Virus record (IMG/VR): IMGVR_UViG_3300032294_001470
Coordinates: 1 to 55,134 of that record
Origin: a virus
Reading direction: 5' to 3' (one strand)
DNA length: 55,134 nucleotides
A model generated the notes under the pieces. The model was given only the letters and a program-made list of their open reading frames with translations. It was not told where the DNA came from and did not search any database. Every line of letters starts with the position of its first letter. The stretch's first letter is position 1. This document shows, in pieces, positions 31,174 through 39,907 of this stretch. Position numbers and translations under genes: made by a program.

Positions 31174-32804
31174 AAATTAATTTTTGAACCAATTAGGAAA
31201 AACGAAAGAACCGGAAAGTCGGGATTGGTACTCGTGTTTAGTTTATAATTCATATTGACTTTAAATCTTTTTGAAAATTGGTAATCAACACTTGTCCCTA
31301 TAAAGGCACTGAATGTTCTGTCCGAAACACTGACTTTATCAACAGAGGAATACATCAATGGTGTGGATATTACATACAGTTCAGGTGAGAGTATCATTCT
31401 TTTCCCGACTTTAAATGGTTTAGTGTAAAATGCTGTCATCGCAGGACTTAAATATAAATTCACATCTTCAGGGCTTTTAGTAATAGAACCGCTAACATTA
31501 AACCCCGTAATTCCATATTTTCCTGCATTTAGAATCATACTATACCCTAAAAAACTCATAAGATTACCATATGAATAAACTCCAGTTAAATTCAAATTAT
31601 GAATTAATTTCAATTTTTTGTTCTTACTAAAGTGCATTTTGGTGTATCTCCCTGTTAATGCGAATTGTTTGAAATTTAACCAAATCATCGAGTTTAATCC
31701 CCAACTTGAGGTTCCAGTCATCGATGATTGTGACATTCCAACATTAATGATTGGTGTAAAACTTCTGTCCATATTTTGGGCACTTGTTAAATCAGATGAA
31801 ACTATGATTGGATTAGACCTACTATTACTTTTACCACCTCCTTTACTACCTCCTGAACCTTTATCATTGTTCGCATCAGTTGTCATTGTTGTTGTCACCG
31901 CAACTTCACTACCTTGACCACCTGTTTCACTACCTGTTTGACCACCTGTTTGACCACCTTCACTCTTGGTTGTTTCTTGAGTATTAGTTGAATTTGAAGT
32001 TGTTGATGTATTGGTTGTCTCTGTAGTGGTTGAGTTATTCTTTACACTTGGTCCACCATTCCCTTCAGTTTTTGTCGTATTATTTCCACTACCTTGACCA
32101 CCTGCTTGACCACCGCTTTTTGTTGTGATTGTTGTTGAATTTCCACCGCTTTTTGTTGTGATTGTTGTTGAATTTCCACCGCTTTTTGTTGTGCTTGTTG
32201 TTGAATTTCCTCCGACTTGTGTCGTATTTGTTGTTGAATTTCCTCCACCTTGTGTTGTACTTGTGGGTGATGGAGTATTATTCGAAGAAAAGACACTTGA
32301 GTTAAATGTTGACGGAAATGGGACGCCGGATGTAGAAATTGTTGGTGGTGGTTGTGAACTACTTTTTTTCTCATTTTTTTCATTTTTCGATGTTTTTTCA
32401 TCCGAATTTGAACTCAAATCCGTATTCACTAACATTCCTGATTCCGCGTTAACTTGTCCCATAATACTTCCTACTACACTTTGAATTGTGTTCCCAATTA
32501 TTTGGGAGGTTATTTGGTTTCTAATTATTGTTGTGGTTTGAATCGAACATGGTGTTAATCTCCTATATTCGGTATAGACTTGGTTAATCCAAGTGGCAAA
32601 AACACCACTGATAACATCATCAGCGGTGAAATATTTTTGTTGACCTAAAAATGACACTAATGAACCATTTCCACTTTGTATTGGAAGGTTGAATTGTGTC
32701 ATTTCTTTAGTGCAAGGGTCTACAAAAGTGTAGGTAAATGTTTGACCAATCGCGGTGATATTTGTAAATAAAAGTATCAATAAGATTGGTAATATTTTTA
32801 ACAT
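31170..32804 (-). CDS. Exported outer-membrane protein with Ser/Thr/Asn/Gly repeat region
   Basis: The 544-residue product has a signal peptide, an N-terminal domain (about 25-135), a low-complexity Ser/Thr/Gly/Asn region (about 140-330) with five 11-residue units of GGNSTTxTTKS type, and a C-terminal beta-barrel-like region (about 340-544). Long disordered repeats joined to a barrel suggest a surface-exposed stalk. No sorting domain is seen. It lies between the GEVED protein and the CsgG-like gene, so it may be part of one export or assembly unit. Confidence 0.78.
   Translation of the reverse strand: MLKILPILLILLFTNITAIGQTFTYTFVDPCTKEMTQFNLPIQSGNGSLVSFLGQQKYFTADDVISGVFATWINQVYTEYRRLTPCSIQTTTIIRNQITSQIIGNTIQSVVGSIMGQVNAESGMLVNTDLSSNSDEKTSKNEKNEKKSSSQPPPTISTSGVPFPSTFNSSVFSSNNTPSPTSTTQGGGNSTTNTTQVGGNSTTSTTKSGGNSTTITTKSGGNSTTITTKSGGQAGGQGSGNNTTKTEGNGGPSVKNNSTTTETTNTSTTSNSTNTQETTKSEGGQTGGQTGSETGGQGSEVAVTTTMTTDANNDKGSGGSKGGGKSNSRSNPIIVSSDLTSAQNMDRSFTPIINVGMSQSSMTGTSSWGLNSMIWLNFKQFALTGRYTKMHFSKNKKLKLIHNLNLTGVYSYGNLMSFLGYSMILNAGKYGITGFNVSGSITKSPEDVNLYLSPAMTAFYTKPFKVGKRMILSPELYVISTPLMYSSVDKVSVSDRTFSAFIGTSVDYQFSKRFKVNMNYKLNTSTNPDFPVLSFFLIGSKINL
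32111..32275 (-). repeat. 33-bp coding minisatellite, five units
   Basis: Units start at 32111, 32144, 32177, 32210 and 32243; the first three are nearly identical and the last two diverged. Each encodes 11 residues of the protein at 31170-32804. Confidence 0.85.
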
Positions 32805-32806
32805 TT

Positions 32807-33520
32807 TTAATGAGTAAAGATTTGTTTTTTAATCATCCTTGTCACGATTTTAGAACATGCACTTTCCAATGACTTTTTGGTTGTTATACCAATTGTTGAT
32901 TGATTGAATTTTACATCAGTCAAATTATCGTCATTTAATAAAGTCATTTCTCTTGTTGTTGACGCTTCTCCTAATCCTGATGCGGTGAAATAAGCTCCGG
33001 TTTCAGCATTAACAAATTTAACTTGGAGTCCTAACCGAGTTGTCAAGGTATTCTTGACACTTCCTTTAAGTTTTATGGTTTCATCTTCACTAACACTAAA
33101 ATCATAAACCTCAACATAAACAAAGTAGTGAGCCAATCTAATCTTACCTCTACCATTTAATGTGTCCTGTGAGATTCCTGCTTGAGATGCTTGAAATTGT
33201 TTCACCATTCTGTTCTTAATTTCCGTTTTGTCTTCAGTAAAAATAAATCTGTCGGTAAATTCCAAATATTCGACTACGATGTTTGTCAAACCTAACCCAA
33301 CCCTTTTATCTTTTAACTCGGGATATGACTCATATAATTCAGGAGTTACTCCAATGTTTAACAATTGAATTGGTATCGGTTTTCCGTTATATTCAGGTAA
33401 TGTGTCCATTGACGCATTCTTTTCGAAAGATGCTCGGTATTGTTCTGTCTTAATGGTTCCAACTTGAGAGTACGCCACAAAACTTATCATACTCGCTAAA
33501 ATCAATATTATTTTTTTCAT
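32807..33520 (-). CDS. CsgG-like outer-membrane secretion protein
   Basis: ATG at 33520 gives a signal peptide (MKKIILILASMISFVAYSQ) and 237 residues. The arrangement GLTNIVVEYLEFTDRFIF, a long helix, then DETIKLKGSV..LGLQVKFVNAETGAYF, and a C-terminal helix is typical of CsgG/HfaB proteins, which form large outer-membrane channels for curli subunits. CsgG homologues are known in some marine T4-like phages. Here it is flanked by a barrel protein and membrane proteins. It lacks a clear lipobox Cys, unlike E. coli CsgG. Moderate confidence. Confidence 0.68.
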   Translation of the reverse strand: MKKIILILASMISFVAYSQVGTIKTEQYRASFEKNASMDTLPEYNGKPIPIQLLNIGVTPELYESYPELKDKRVGLGLTNIVVEYLEFTDRFIFTEDKTEIKNRMVKQFQASQAGISQDTLNGRGKIRLAHYFVYVEVYDFSVSEDETIKLKGSVKNTLTTRLGLQVKFVNAETGAYFTASGLGEASTTREMTLLNDDNLTDVKFNQSTIGITTKKSLESACSKIVTRMIKKQIFTH

Positions 33521-33521
33521 A

Positions 33522-34109
33522 TTATTCTTCAATTGGTTTAATTAGTCCACAAACCAAACATTCTTCGTCACCATCACCATCTGAGTCACCCCAAACATGT
33601 TGACAATTTCTGTGTGGAAAATATTCGTCAATAACACCATCATTATCGAAATCTAATCCGTCCATAACACCATCTCCATCTTCATCAACTTCAACACCAA
33701 TTTTTGTAACTTGGTCATTTACTTGGACAGGTTGTCCAACTTCTTCACTTGTCGGTAAAACTAATGGTTCTATTGACATTGGAACGATTGGGTTACTTGG
33801 CATATCTGCCGTGTTTGAAAGAGATGTACCATCCTCCTCATCCATTTTCTGGACTAGCATTTTATCTTTATCGGTATCACTGAACCAGTAATCGATAATT
33901 TTACCATAAGAACCAATAAATGCACCTAATAAAAGAAGTAGTAATTCTTTCCACTCGGTTGACATTGGTGTTTTCCACATTATGGCTCCGAAGATTCCTC
34001 CTATAATAAGGATAAACCCACCTAATACCATGGCAGTAATATACCATCTTCTTTTCATCATCGAATTTAGAAGTTCTTTAAATCCTGTTGCTTGCTGATT
34101 GTTTACCAT
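33522..34109 (-). CDS. Membrane protein with Asp-rich calcium-loop repeats and zinc-like Cys/His
   Basis: The 195 residues have two transmembrane helices (about 22-45 and 53-70), a Pro-rich linker, then thrombospondin-3-like loops (DEDGDGVMDG, DFDNDGVIDE, DSDGDGDEE) that should bind calcium. A C-terminal H-R-N-C-x2-H..C-x2-C may bind zinc. This domain mix is uncommon. It overlaps its upstream neighbour by 7 bp. It may anchor or sense in the periplasm; unknown. Confidence 0.72.
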   Translation of the reverse strand: MVNNQQATGFKELLNSMMKRRWYITAMVLGGFILIIGGIFGAIMWKTPMSTEWKELLLLLLGAFIGSYGKIIDYWFSDTDKDKMLVQKMDEEDGTSLSNTADMPSNPIVPMSIEPLVLPTSEEVGQPVQVNDQVTKIGVEVDEDGDGVMDGLDFDNDGVIDEYFPHRNCQHVWGDSDGDGDEECLVCGLIKPIEE

Positions 34110-34432
34110 TGTGGTTCTTTAGTTTTTAATTCGTCTTGTTTAGGTTCAGCTTTTTTTGTTTCTTGTGGTGCTGATTTTTCAACAACTTTTTCTTTGATGA
34201 TAGTTGTTGTTCCACCTGCGGTTGCAGTTTGTTGTTGTGTGTTGTTGATGTTAATAACTGGTGCCGCTTGTTGAACCGGATGTGGTTCTGACGATTCTTC
34301 TTTTCCACCGAAAAGTTGAGTACTTAACCATACTCCTCCCGCAGTTACAAGAGTGGTTAAGGTTGCAATGATTGTTTTTTTAAGACCTGACCAAGTTCCG
34401 TCATTTGTCTCTACATTTTGTTCTTCTGACAT
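34103..34432 (-). CDS. Single-pass membrane protein with low-complexity tail
   Basis: The 109-residue product has one transmembrane helix (about 19-40), then a Pro/Gln/Thr-rich region and a Lys/Glu-rich C-terminus. It starts 4 bp after the stop of the T9SS-sorted protein gene and is clearly part of the same operon. The topology would suit a periplasmic linker, TonB-like in composition but without a TonB domain. Confidence 0.68.
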   Translation of the reverse strand: MSEEQNVETNDGTWSGLKKTIIATLTTLVTAGGVWLSTQLFGGKEESSEPHPVQQAAPVININNTQQQTATAGGTTTIIKEKVVEKSAPQETKKAEPKQDELKTKEPQW

Positions 34433-34436
34433 TTTT

Positions 34437-36341
34437 TTAAAGTTTAATAAAAGGTTTAGTTATTTGTTTATTATCATCGGACAAAACCAATAGATAGTTT
34501 CCTTGGGGTAGTTCAGGATGGTTTATATTCTTTGTGATTTTTGTATTAGTACCATCTGAATTAATATATCCTAAGTCAATCATTAGTTTGCCTTGATAAT
34601 CATAAATAGATGCATTCATGTTTGTGTTAGGTAATAATTCAAATTCTGTTGTAAAATTACCTGTATTTGGATTAGGGTAAATACTAATCGTTGGCTCTGT
34701 GATATTACTCACTACTTGTGTCATTTTATACATCATCACAACTCTTTGTGATGCTAACACAATATTCAAATGGTCTCCTTCTTTATCTGAAGCATCCATT
34801 AATTGTCTGATAACAACATCGGTTGAAATATCATCCGTTGATGTTTTGGCTAAAAATTTTAATTTAAAAGGGGTCGCTAACCCTTGTAGCGACCCATTTT
34901 TTTGATTATTCATTGCTCCGAATCTAACAATACCATTTACATCGTCATTGGTTACATATTGTAACCAAGGACCTTGTAAATTCGATACTATCTCATCGAA
35001 TGAAACTTTATTGACATCATATTTTATCTCAAATTGTAAACCATTACTAAGTTCACCATTTGTTGAGATGTTAAATGGAACATACATTGGTTCACCCACA
35101 GAATAAACATCAGGAATATTCACATCAAATTGTCCTTTGTAAATCGCTGCGAATATTTCAGTTGTTCCGTTAAATACCGGTGAAGAGTGTGTTCTATCAA
35201 CATCACCTAAAACAAAATATTTGATATCTAAACTTAAATTTGTTAATCCAACACTATCATAAATGAAAGTTCCTCTATTAGAGTAATTTACCCAATCAGT
35301 CCATTGGTTACTTCCTAACACAAGAGAATCATATTCATCTTTACTAAAGACATTTATTAATTTTGAAGTGTCGATAGGTTTTAACCCTGAAACTGATGCG
35401 TATATCCCATAAGGGTCACCACCATCTAATTTAGTGTTTAAGTTAATATCACCAATTAAAAATCCTAAACCATGTTTCAAATAAAGGTGTCCATAAGTTT
35501 GATTAACATCCGTATTAACATACTCATTATATGATTTGATTGCGTCTGAAATTGTAACAGCGTTGTCTCTAATATAATTCAAACTATCTTTAGGGAATCT
35601 AACTTCAATCTTATATTTAGTATTCTCATCAACATTATTTAAAGTATATGTTCCATTGATGTTTGGTTTAGTTTGTGACACCAAGTTTCCGGTATTTTTC
35701 TCATAACAATAGATTGTCGGAAGAAGTCCTGTTGTCATTGTTGTCGGGAACCAAACTTTACCTGAAATTGTTAAGTTACCTAACAACTTAACTCTTTGTT
35801 TTTGAATGTTAAGACTTGCGATGTTATCACCTATTGAAGTTCCGTCCACTTTAAACATTCTCGACCAATTCACAATAATTGAATCTGATTCATAATTTGA
35901 TTCAACATTATTGATAATGAATTTGTTATGGATAATATACCCATTTGACGAGAAATTCGCGGCACTTCCTGAAGCGAATATTAGGTAATTACGACCTACT
36001 TTCCAGTTAGTGTCTGAAGTATAATTATATATCCCTGTTGCTGAGGTATATGAACTATACTTGTAGTTATTCCATTCTTGATAATCTAAGGTTGGAGTGT
36101 TGGTTGAATACATTGCGTCAACCGATGTTGAAATGTGCGTAAATAGGGTTTTCTTAAATTGAAAATCGATTTGAAAGGTTCTAATATCGACACCTGACGC
36201 TGGTTTATAATACCATGCGACATCTATCGTATCACCCCTTCTAACCGTCTTTAATTGTTGAAAATGACCTATTTCCGGTGTTTGTGAGTATCCAATTACA
36301 CTAAAAAGAGCAATGAATACCACGGAAATTAGTTTTTTCAT
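34437..36341 (-). CDS. Secreted multidomain protein with T9SS C-terminal sorting domain
   Basis: The 634 residues comprise a signal peptide (ends IGYSQ), an N-terminal beta domain (about 25-190), a regulatory-like beta sandwich (NLTISGKVWFP, about 195-265), a dockerin-like calcium loop (GDINLNTKLDGGDPYG), a cohesin-like domain (about 405-540), and a type A sorting domain (about 555-634) with SIYPNPNTGNF, GKLMIDLG and LPQGNYLLVLSDD..KPFIKL. Such domains direct proteins through the host type IX system and are removed at the surface. This ties the element to a T9SS-bearing Bacteroidota host. The target or ligand is unknown. Confidence 0.85.
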   Translation of the reverse strand: MKKLISVVFIALFSVIGYSQTPEIGHFQQLKTVRRGDTIDVAWYYKPASGVDIRTFQIDFQFKKTLFTHISTSVDAMYSTNTPTLDYQEWNNYKYSSYTSATGIYNYTSDTNWKVGRNYLIFASGSAANFSSNGYIIHNKFIINNVESNYESDSIIVNWSRMFKVDGTSIGDNIASLNIQKQRVKLLGNLTISGKVWFPTTMTTGLLPTIYCYEKNTGNLVSQTKPNINGTYTLNNVDENTKYKIEVRFPKDSLNYIRDNAVTISDAIKSYNEYVNTDVNQTYGHLYLKHGLGFLIGDINLNTKLDGGDPYGIYASVSGLKPIDTSKLINVFSKDEYDSLVLGSNQWTDWVNYSNRGTFIYDSVGLTNLSLDIKYFVLGDVDRTHSSPVFNGTTEIFAAIYKGQFDVNIPDVYSVGEPMYVPFNISTNGELSNGLQFEIKYDVNKVSFDEIVSNLQGPWLQYVTNDDVNGIVRFGAMNNQKNGSLQGLATPFKLKFLAKTSTDDISTDVVIRQLMDASDKEGDHLNIVLASQRVVMMYKMTQVVSNITEPTISIYPNPNTGNFTTEFELLPNTNMNASIYDYQGKLMIDLGYINSDGTNTKITKNINHPELPQGNYLLVLSDDNKQITKPFIKL

Positions 36342-36838
36342 CTTTTAAATAAATTAATGATTAATGTCTCTGAGGACTTTTTTATAACATTCGAAACTGA
36401 TGTTTGATTAAAACCACCATTTTCTGATATTATTAGTGTTGACATGGAAATCTCGGAGGATTTACCACTGGTAATGGTTTCTCTAATTTTTTTACCATTT
36501 TTATCATATAGATAACCTTTAACCCTTAAGATTGTTTCATTCTCATCTTTATGAAAAACTGAAACTCCGGAGTTTGTTTGAATTATATCAAAATAAAGTA
36601 ATTCAACTTTAATCACATAATCCGCGTCTTTAATAGAATCGGTTACATCATAATTCATTTCCTGTAAATTCTCCAAAAGAATGTTTTTAACTCCAAAAGT
36701 CAAATTTCGGTTGTTAGATAGTTCTCCAATCTCAATCTTATTTTCAATTGATTGAATAAAAACTTTTTTAGGAGATTCTTGTTGAGTGAAGGATGCGAGC
36801 ATCACGATGGCTAGCATCGAAGTGAATAATTTTAACAT
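36338..36838 (-). CDS. Exported CsgG/LPS-assembly-like small protein
   Basis: The 166-residue product has a signal peptide (MLKLFTSMLAIVMLASFTQQ) and a fold-like pattern shared in part with the CsgG-like protein at 32807: an early helix-strand (GVKNILLENLQEMNYDVTDS), DADYVIKVELLYFDI, then RVKGYLYDKNGKKIRE and a C-terminal helix. It may be a second, shorter CsgG-family subunit. It is first in the envelope cassette, with an ATATTTAT motif 21 nt upstream and the conserved string ACCAAGATACTA in the 5' UTR. Confidence 0.62.
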   Translation of the reverse strand: MLKLFTSMLAIVMLASFTQQESPKKVFIQSIENKIEIGELSNNRNLTFGVKNILLENLQEMNYDVTDSIKDADYVIKVELLYFDIIQTNSGVSVFHKDENETILRVKGYLYDKNGKKIRETITSGKSSEISMSTLIISENGGFNQTSVSNVIKKSSETLIINLFKR

Positions 36839-36859
36839 ATTAATAGTATCTTGGTATTG

Positions 36860-36896
36860 ATAAATATTTCAAAACTTATTGTTGATAGATATTTAT
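36860..36896. promoter_or_regulatory. Divergent ATATTTAT motifs (candidate late promoters)
   Basis: Minus copy at 36860-36867 faces the envelope cassette; plus copy at 36889-36896 faces the endolysin, 15 nt before its ATG. Both genes start in opposite directions from this 73-bp gap. Confidence 0.55.
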
Positions 36897-36911
36897 TATA
36901 AAAAATATATT

Positions 36912-37760
36912 ATGTTATTAAAAATTGGTTCTAAAGGAGATGATGTAAAAAAACTCCAAACAAAATTAGGTCTTGTATCTGACGGATATTATGGTGCATT
37001 AACTGCAACTGCAGTGAAAAAATGGCAGGCAGCTAACGGATTAACCGCCGATGGTATTGTTGGTGCCGGAACTTGGAGTAAAATGTTTGGAACACCGACT
37101 CAAGAAACTACAATAGTTAAAGAAGATAAAATCATTCCTCAACCTGTTACTTCAGTTGGAGGATTAAAAATTGATAGATTAAGAGGTCATATTCCTGATT
37201 CAGTTATCTCACAAATACCTGATACAGCGGCAAAATTTAACATTACAAATAACTTGAGATTAGCTCACTTTTTGGCACAATGTGGTCATGAATCAGGTGG
37301 GTTCAAAGCGGTTAGTGAGAATGTTAACTATTCCGCGGCAGGTCTTAAGGGTATTTTTGGAAAATACTTTCCCGGTAATTTAGCGGAATCATACGCTCGT
37401 AACCCACAAAAAATCGCAAGTAGAGTTTATGGTGGAAGAATGGGTAATGGCCCTGAAGCAACTGGAGACGGATATAAATTCCGTGGCCGCGGCTTTATAC
37501 AATTAACAGGAAAAAACAATTACACACAATTTTCCAAATTTATTAGTGAGGATTGTGTTGCTAATCCTGATTTGGTCGCAACCAAATATCCTTTGGCGTC
37601 AGCCGCATTCTTCTTCGATTCAAACAAACTTTGGGCGATTTGTGACAAAGGGGCAGATAACGCAACTATAACTGCGGTAACAAAACGAGTTAATGGCGGG
37701 ACAATAGGATTGGCCGATAGAATTAAACATTTCAACGAATATTATAAATTACTATCGTAA
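36912..37760 (+). CDS. Endolysin: peptidoglycan-binding domain plus GH19 hydrolase
   Basis: The start is set at MLLKIGSKGDDVKKLQ. Residues 1-60 are a PG_binding_1 domain; residues about 85-282 are a GH19 chitinase/lysozyme-like domain with the likely catalytic glutamate E127 in CGHESGGF, a FRGRGFIQLTG motif, and NY of the substrate cleft. GH19 endolysins cleave the glycan strands of peptidoglycan and lyse Gram-negative hosts. No signal peptide, so export would need a holin; a holin-like gene lies at 42327-42581. The ATATTTAT motif upstream fits late expression. Confidence 0.92.
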   Translation: MLLKIGSKGDDVKKLQTKLGLVSDGYYGALTATAVKKWQAANGLTADGIVGAGTWSKMFGTPTQETTIVKEDKIIPQPVTSVGGLKIDRLRGHIPDSVISQIPDTAAKFNITNNLRLAHFLAQCGHESGGFKAVSENVNYSAAGLKGIFGKYFPGNLAESYARNPQKIASRVYGGRMGNGPEATGDGYKFRGRGFIQLTGKNNYTQFSKFISEDCVANPDLVATKYPLASAAFFFDSNKLWAICDKGADNATITAVTKRVNGGTIGLADRIKHFNEYYKLLS

Positions 37761-38176
37761 TGCAAGAAGGACCGGTTATATATAATAGTGAATTTTTACC
37801 AAATGTAGAAATTGCCGTTCTATTTGAGGGTAATTTTCAATACGAAAAGATGAAACCTTTTTTTGACGAATTTGGGTATGGGTTTATGGTACCAGGCAAT
37901 AATTTAGTTGTTATTGATGGAGAACAATTGCTTGACTCAAGAGGTAATAACCTATTGAAATTCATTGAAGCTCACGAAGTTTCTCATATTGTTATGGGTC
38001 ACGACGGACCAAGAAGTGACGATGAGGAGTTGGACGCTGATTTAGGTGCGTATATCTTATTGGAGAAATATGGTTACATTGACGACATTAAAGTATTGTT
38101 AAGAGAATTTAAAAATCGTCACGGAGTTAGATTTGACGCCTCTTTATTAGAAAGAGTGAAAAAATATTTCACTTAA
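37760..38176 (+). CDS. Putative metallopeptidase with HExxH motif
   Basis: The 138 residues include AHEVSHIVMGH (H72, E73, H76) followed by DEELDADLGAYILL, where a Glu or Asp could be the third ligand. This is the pattern of ImmA/IrrE-like (M78) and related small zincins. Its ATG overlaps the stop of the endolysin gene (TAATG). It may cleave a host regulator or assist lysis; substrate unknown. Confidence 0.72.
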   Translation: MQEGPVIYNSEFLPNVEIAVLFEGNFQYEKMKPFFDEFGYGFMVPGNNLVVIDGEQLLDSRGNNLLKFIEAHEVSHIVMGHDGPRSDDEELDADLGAYILLEKYGYIDDIKVLLREFKNRHGVRFDASLLERVKKYFT

Positions 38177-38201
38177 TTCAACTCATTTAATTTTTTTTGT
38201 T

Positions 38202-38209
38202 TATATTTG
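38202..38209 (+). promoter_or_regulatory. Bacteroidota-type -7 box (TATATTTG)
   Basis: TATATTTGCA 19 nt before the ATG at 38229. Confidence 0.6.
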
Positions 38210-38228
38210 CATCATAAAACTTAAAAAT

Positions 38229-38489
38229 ATGGCGGCAGTAAGCAAACATTATGGAGATGTAAATACATGGATTGAAAAAATCATAGATTCGTGTGATTCA
38301 CCTAAACAAAAACAGACAATTCAGAATTTGATTAATCAATTCGAGAAGATGTTAGATAACGACTCTAAATTAGATACTTATTTTCGTCGAACTCTAATTC
38401 GTAATCTTGAAATTAGGATTAATAATAAAATTGACGAGTTGTTTGACAAAAAAATTAAAGAACTAGAAAAAGAAGAAAATTATGGATAG
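38229..38489 (+). CDS. Hypothetical helical protein
   Basis: The 86-residue charged product is all-helical in appearance and has no recognised motif. It overlaps the next gene by 8 bp. Confidence 0.65.
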   Translation: MAAVSKHYGDVNTWIEKIIDSCDSPKQKQTIQNLINQFEKMLDNDSKLDTYFRRTLIRNLEIRINNKIDELFDKKIKELEKEENYG

Positions 38490-39024
38490 GATATACTATA
38501 AATTAGAAAGTACGATTAAGGATACATTGAATTTTTTTAAGAATGTATGGAGATTTAGGAAACCTCTCACTAATCACTATTGGTGGGATAATCAGTCATT
38601 TTTAGAGTTTTTACAGGTATCCTTAACTCATATGGCAGATAATATTGAGAAATATGGAAATGAGATTGATGGTCCAAGATTTAAAAAAGTTGAAAAGATG
38701 AGAAGAGCATCTCAACTAATTAAAAATTATGTTGAGGGTTCATATATTGAAATAGCAGAATCCGAATTAGGTGAATTGATATTACACGATTGGGAATTTG
38801 AACCTTCTCCGGATAATCCAAATTGTAGTCGATTGGTCGATAAAGATACTCCTGAAGAAAGAGCACATAACAAAAAAGTGTTCAAAAGGTCTAGTGAGAT
38901 TGAAGAACAAGAATGGAATGAATTATTATCAATTTTAAAAGGTCAAGACATCACAAAATTTGATAAGGATTTGGATTGGTATGAACAATTTGATGGTTCA
39001 GGATTAAAAAATTGGTGGGATTAA
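38482..39024 (+). CDS. Hypothetical protein
   Basis: The 180-residue product is rich in Trp and charged residues and probably helical. It may belong to a family of phage proteins with an NHYWWDNQSFLEFL motif, which I have seen but cannot name. It precedes a small membrane protein. Confidence 0.7.
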   Translation: MDRIYYKLESTIKDTLNFFKNVWRFRKPLTNHYWWDNQSFLEFLQVSLTHMADNIEKYGNEIDGPRFKKVEKMRRASQLIKNYVEGSYIEIAESELGELILHDWEFEPSPDNPNCSRLVDKDTPEERAHNKKVFKRSSEIEEQEWNELLSILKGQDITKFDKDLDWYEQFDGSGLKNWWD

Positions 39025-39034
39025 ATTAAAAAAT

Positions 39035-39196
39035 ATGACAACAATCGCAATTATTCTAATTATTCTAATTATTATTGTACCTTTATCGGTATTATGGGTT
39101 AGAGGTATTGATTATATGTCAAATAATCATCCTGACTATAAAGGAAACGATTTATTTGGAGAATTTGATGAAGATGATAAAAATTGTATATTATGA
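39035..39196 (+). CDS. Small single-pass membrane protein (53 aa)
   Basis: Opens MTTIAIILIILIIIVPLSVL, one transmembrane helix, followed by an acidic tail. Its TGA overlaps the start of the phosphoesterase gene (ATGA), supporting coupled translation. Function unknown. Confidence 0.6.
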   Translation: MTTIAIILIILIIIVPLSVLWVRGIDYMSNNHPDYKGNDLFGEFDEDDKNCIL

Positions 39197-39903
39197 TGAA
39201 AAGAATAACATTTATTAGCGATACACATAACAAACACAAGCAAATAACCTCTCATTTACCGGGAGGAGATATTTTAATTCACGCAGGCGATATCAGTTCA
39301 ATGGGTTATCCAAGAGAAATTAAAGATTTTTGTAAATGGTTTAATGGGATTGAGGGGTATACACATAAGATATTCATTGCAGGGAACCACGATTGGGGGT
39401 TTATAAATCATATTGACAAGGTTAACGATATTTTGGAAAAATATGATGATATTACATACCTACAAGATGATTTGTATCTTGCTGGTCAGGATGAAACTGA
39501 CTACAATGATATGATTAAAATATATGGAAGTCCTTGGCAACCTGAGTTCCACAATTGGGCGTTTAACTTACCAAGGAATGGTTGGGAGTTAGGACAAAAA
39601 TGGAGTGATGTTCCTGTGGATACCGACATCTTAATCACTCACGGGCCAGCATATGGTTTTGTCGATAAAGTTATCGGTCGTTCCGAAAATCTTGGTTGTG
39701 AATTGTTGGCGGATAGGATTAAAACAATCAAACCAAAAATCCATGTTTGCGGCCACATCCATTCCGGAAGAGGAATTATCTTTAACGATGGAACCCTTTA
39801 TATTAACGCGTCTGTTTTAGATGAACAATACAATTACACCCAAAAACCATTCACAATTGATTTTGATTTTGAAACCAATGAGTGGGAAGTTATAAATTAT
39901 TAA
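39193..39903 (+). CDS. Calcineurin-like metallophosphoesterase
   Basis: About 236 residues starting MMKRITFISDTHNKH. The metal-site motifs are complete: S-D-T-H, H-A-G-D, G-N-H-D-W, T-H-G-P and G-H-I-H-S-G. This subgroup (MPPED-like) has unknown substrates, often cyclic nucleotides or phosphodiesters. It is distinct from the one at 14849. It could take part in RNA-end healing or nucleotide signalling; no direct evidence. Confidence 0.88.
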   Translation: MMKRITFISDTHNKHKQITSHLPGGDILIHAGDISSMGYPREIKDFCKWFNGIEGYTHKIFIAGNHDWGFINHIDKVNDILEKYDDITYLQDDLYLAGQDETDYNDMIKIYGSPWQPEFHNWAFNLPRNGWELGQKWSDVPVDTDILITHGPAYGFVDKVIGRSENLGCELLADRIKTIKPKIHVCGHIHSGRGIIFNDGTLYINASVLDEQYNYTQKPFTIDFDFETNEWEVINY

Positions 39904-39907
39904 GAAT

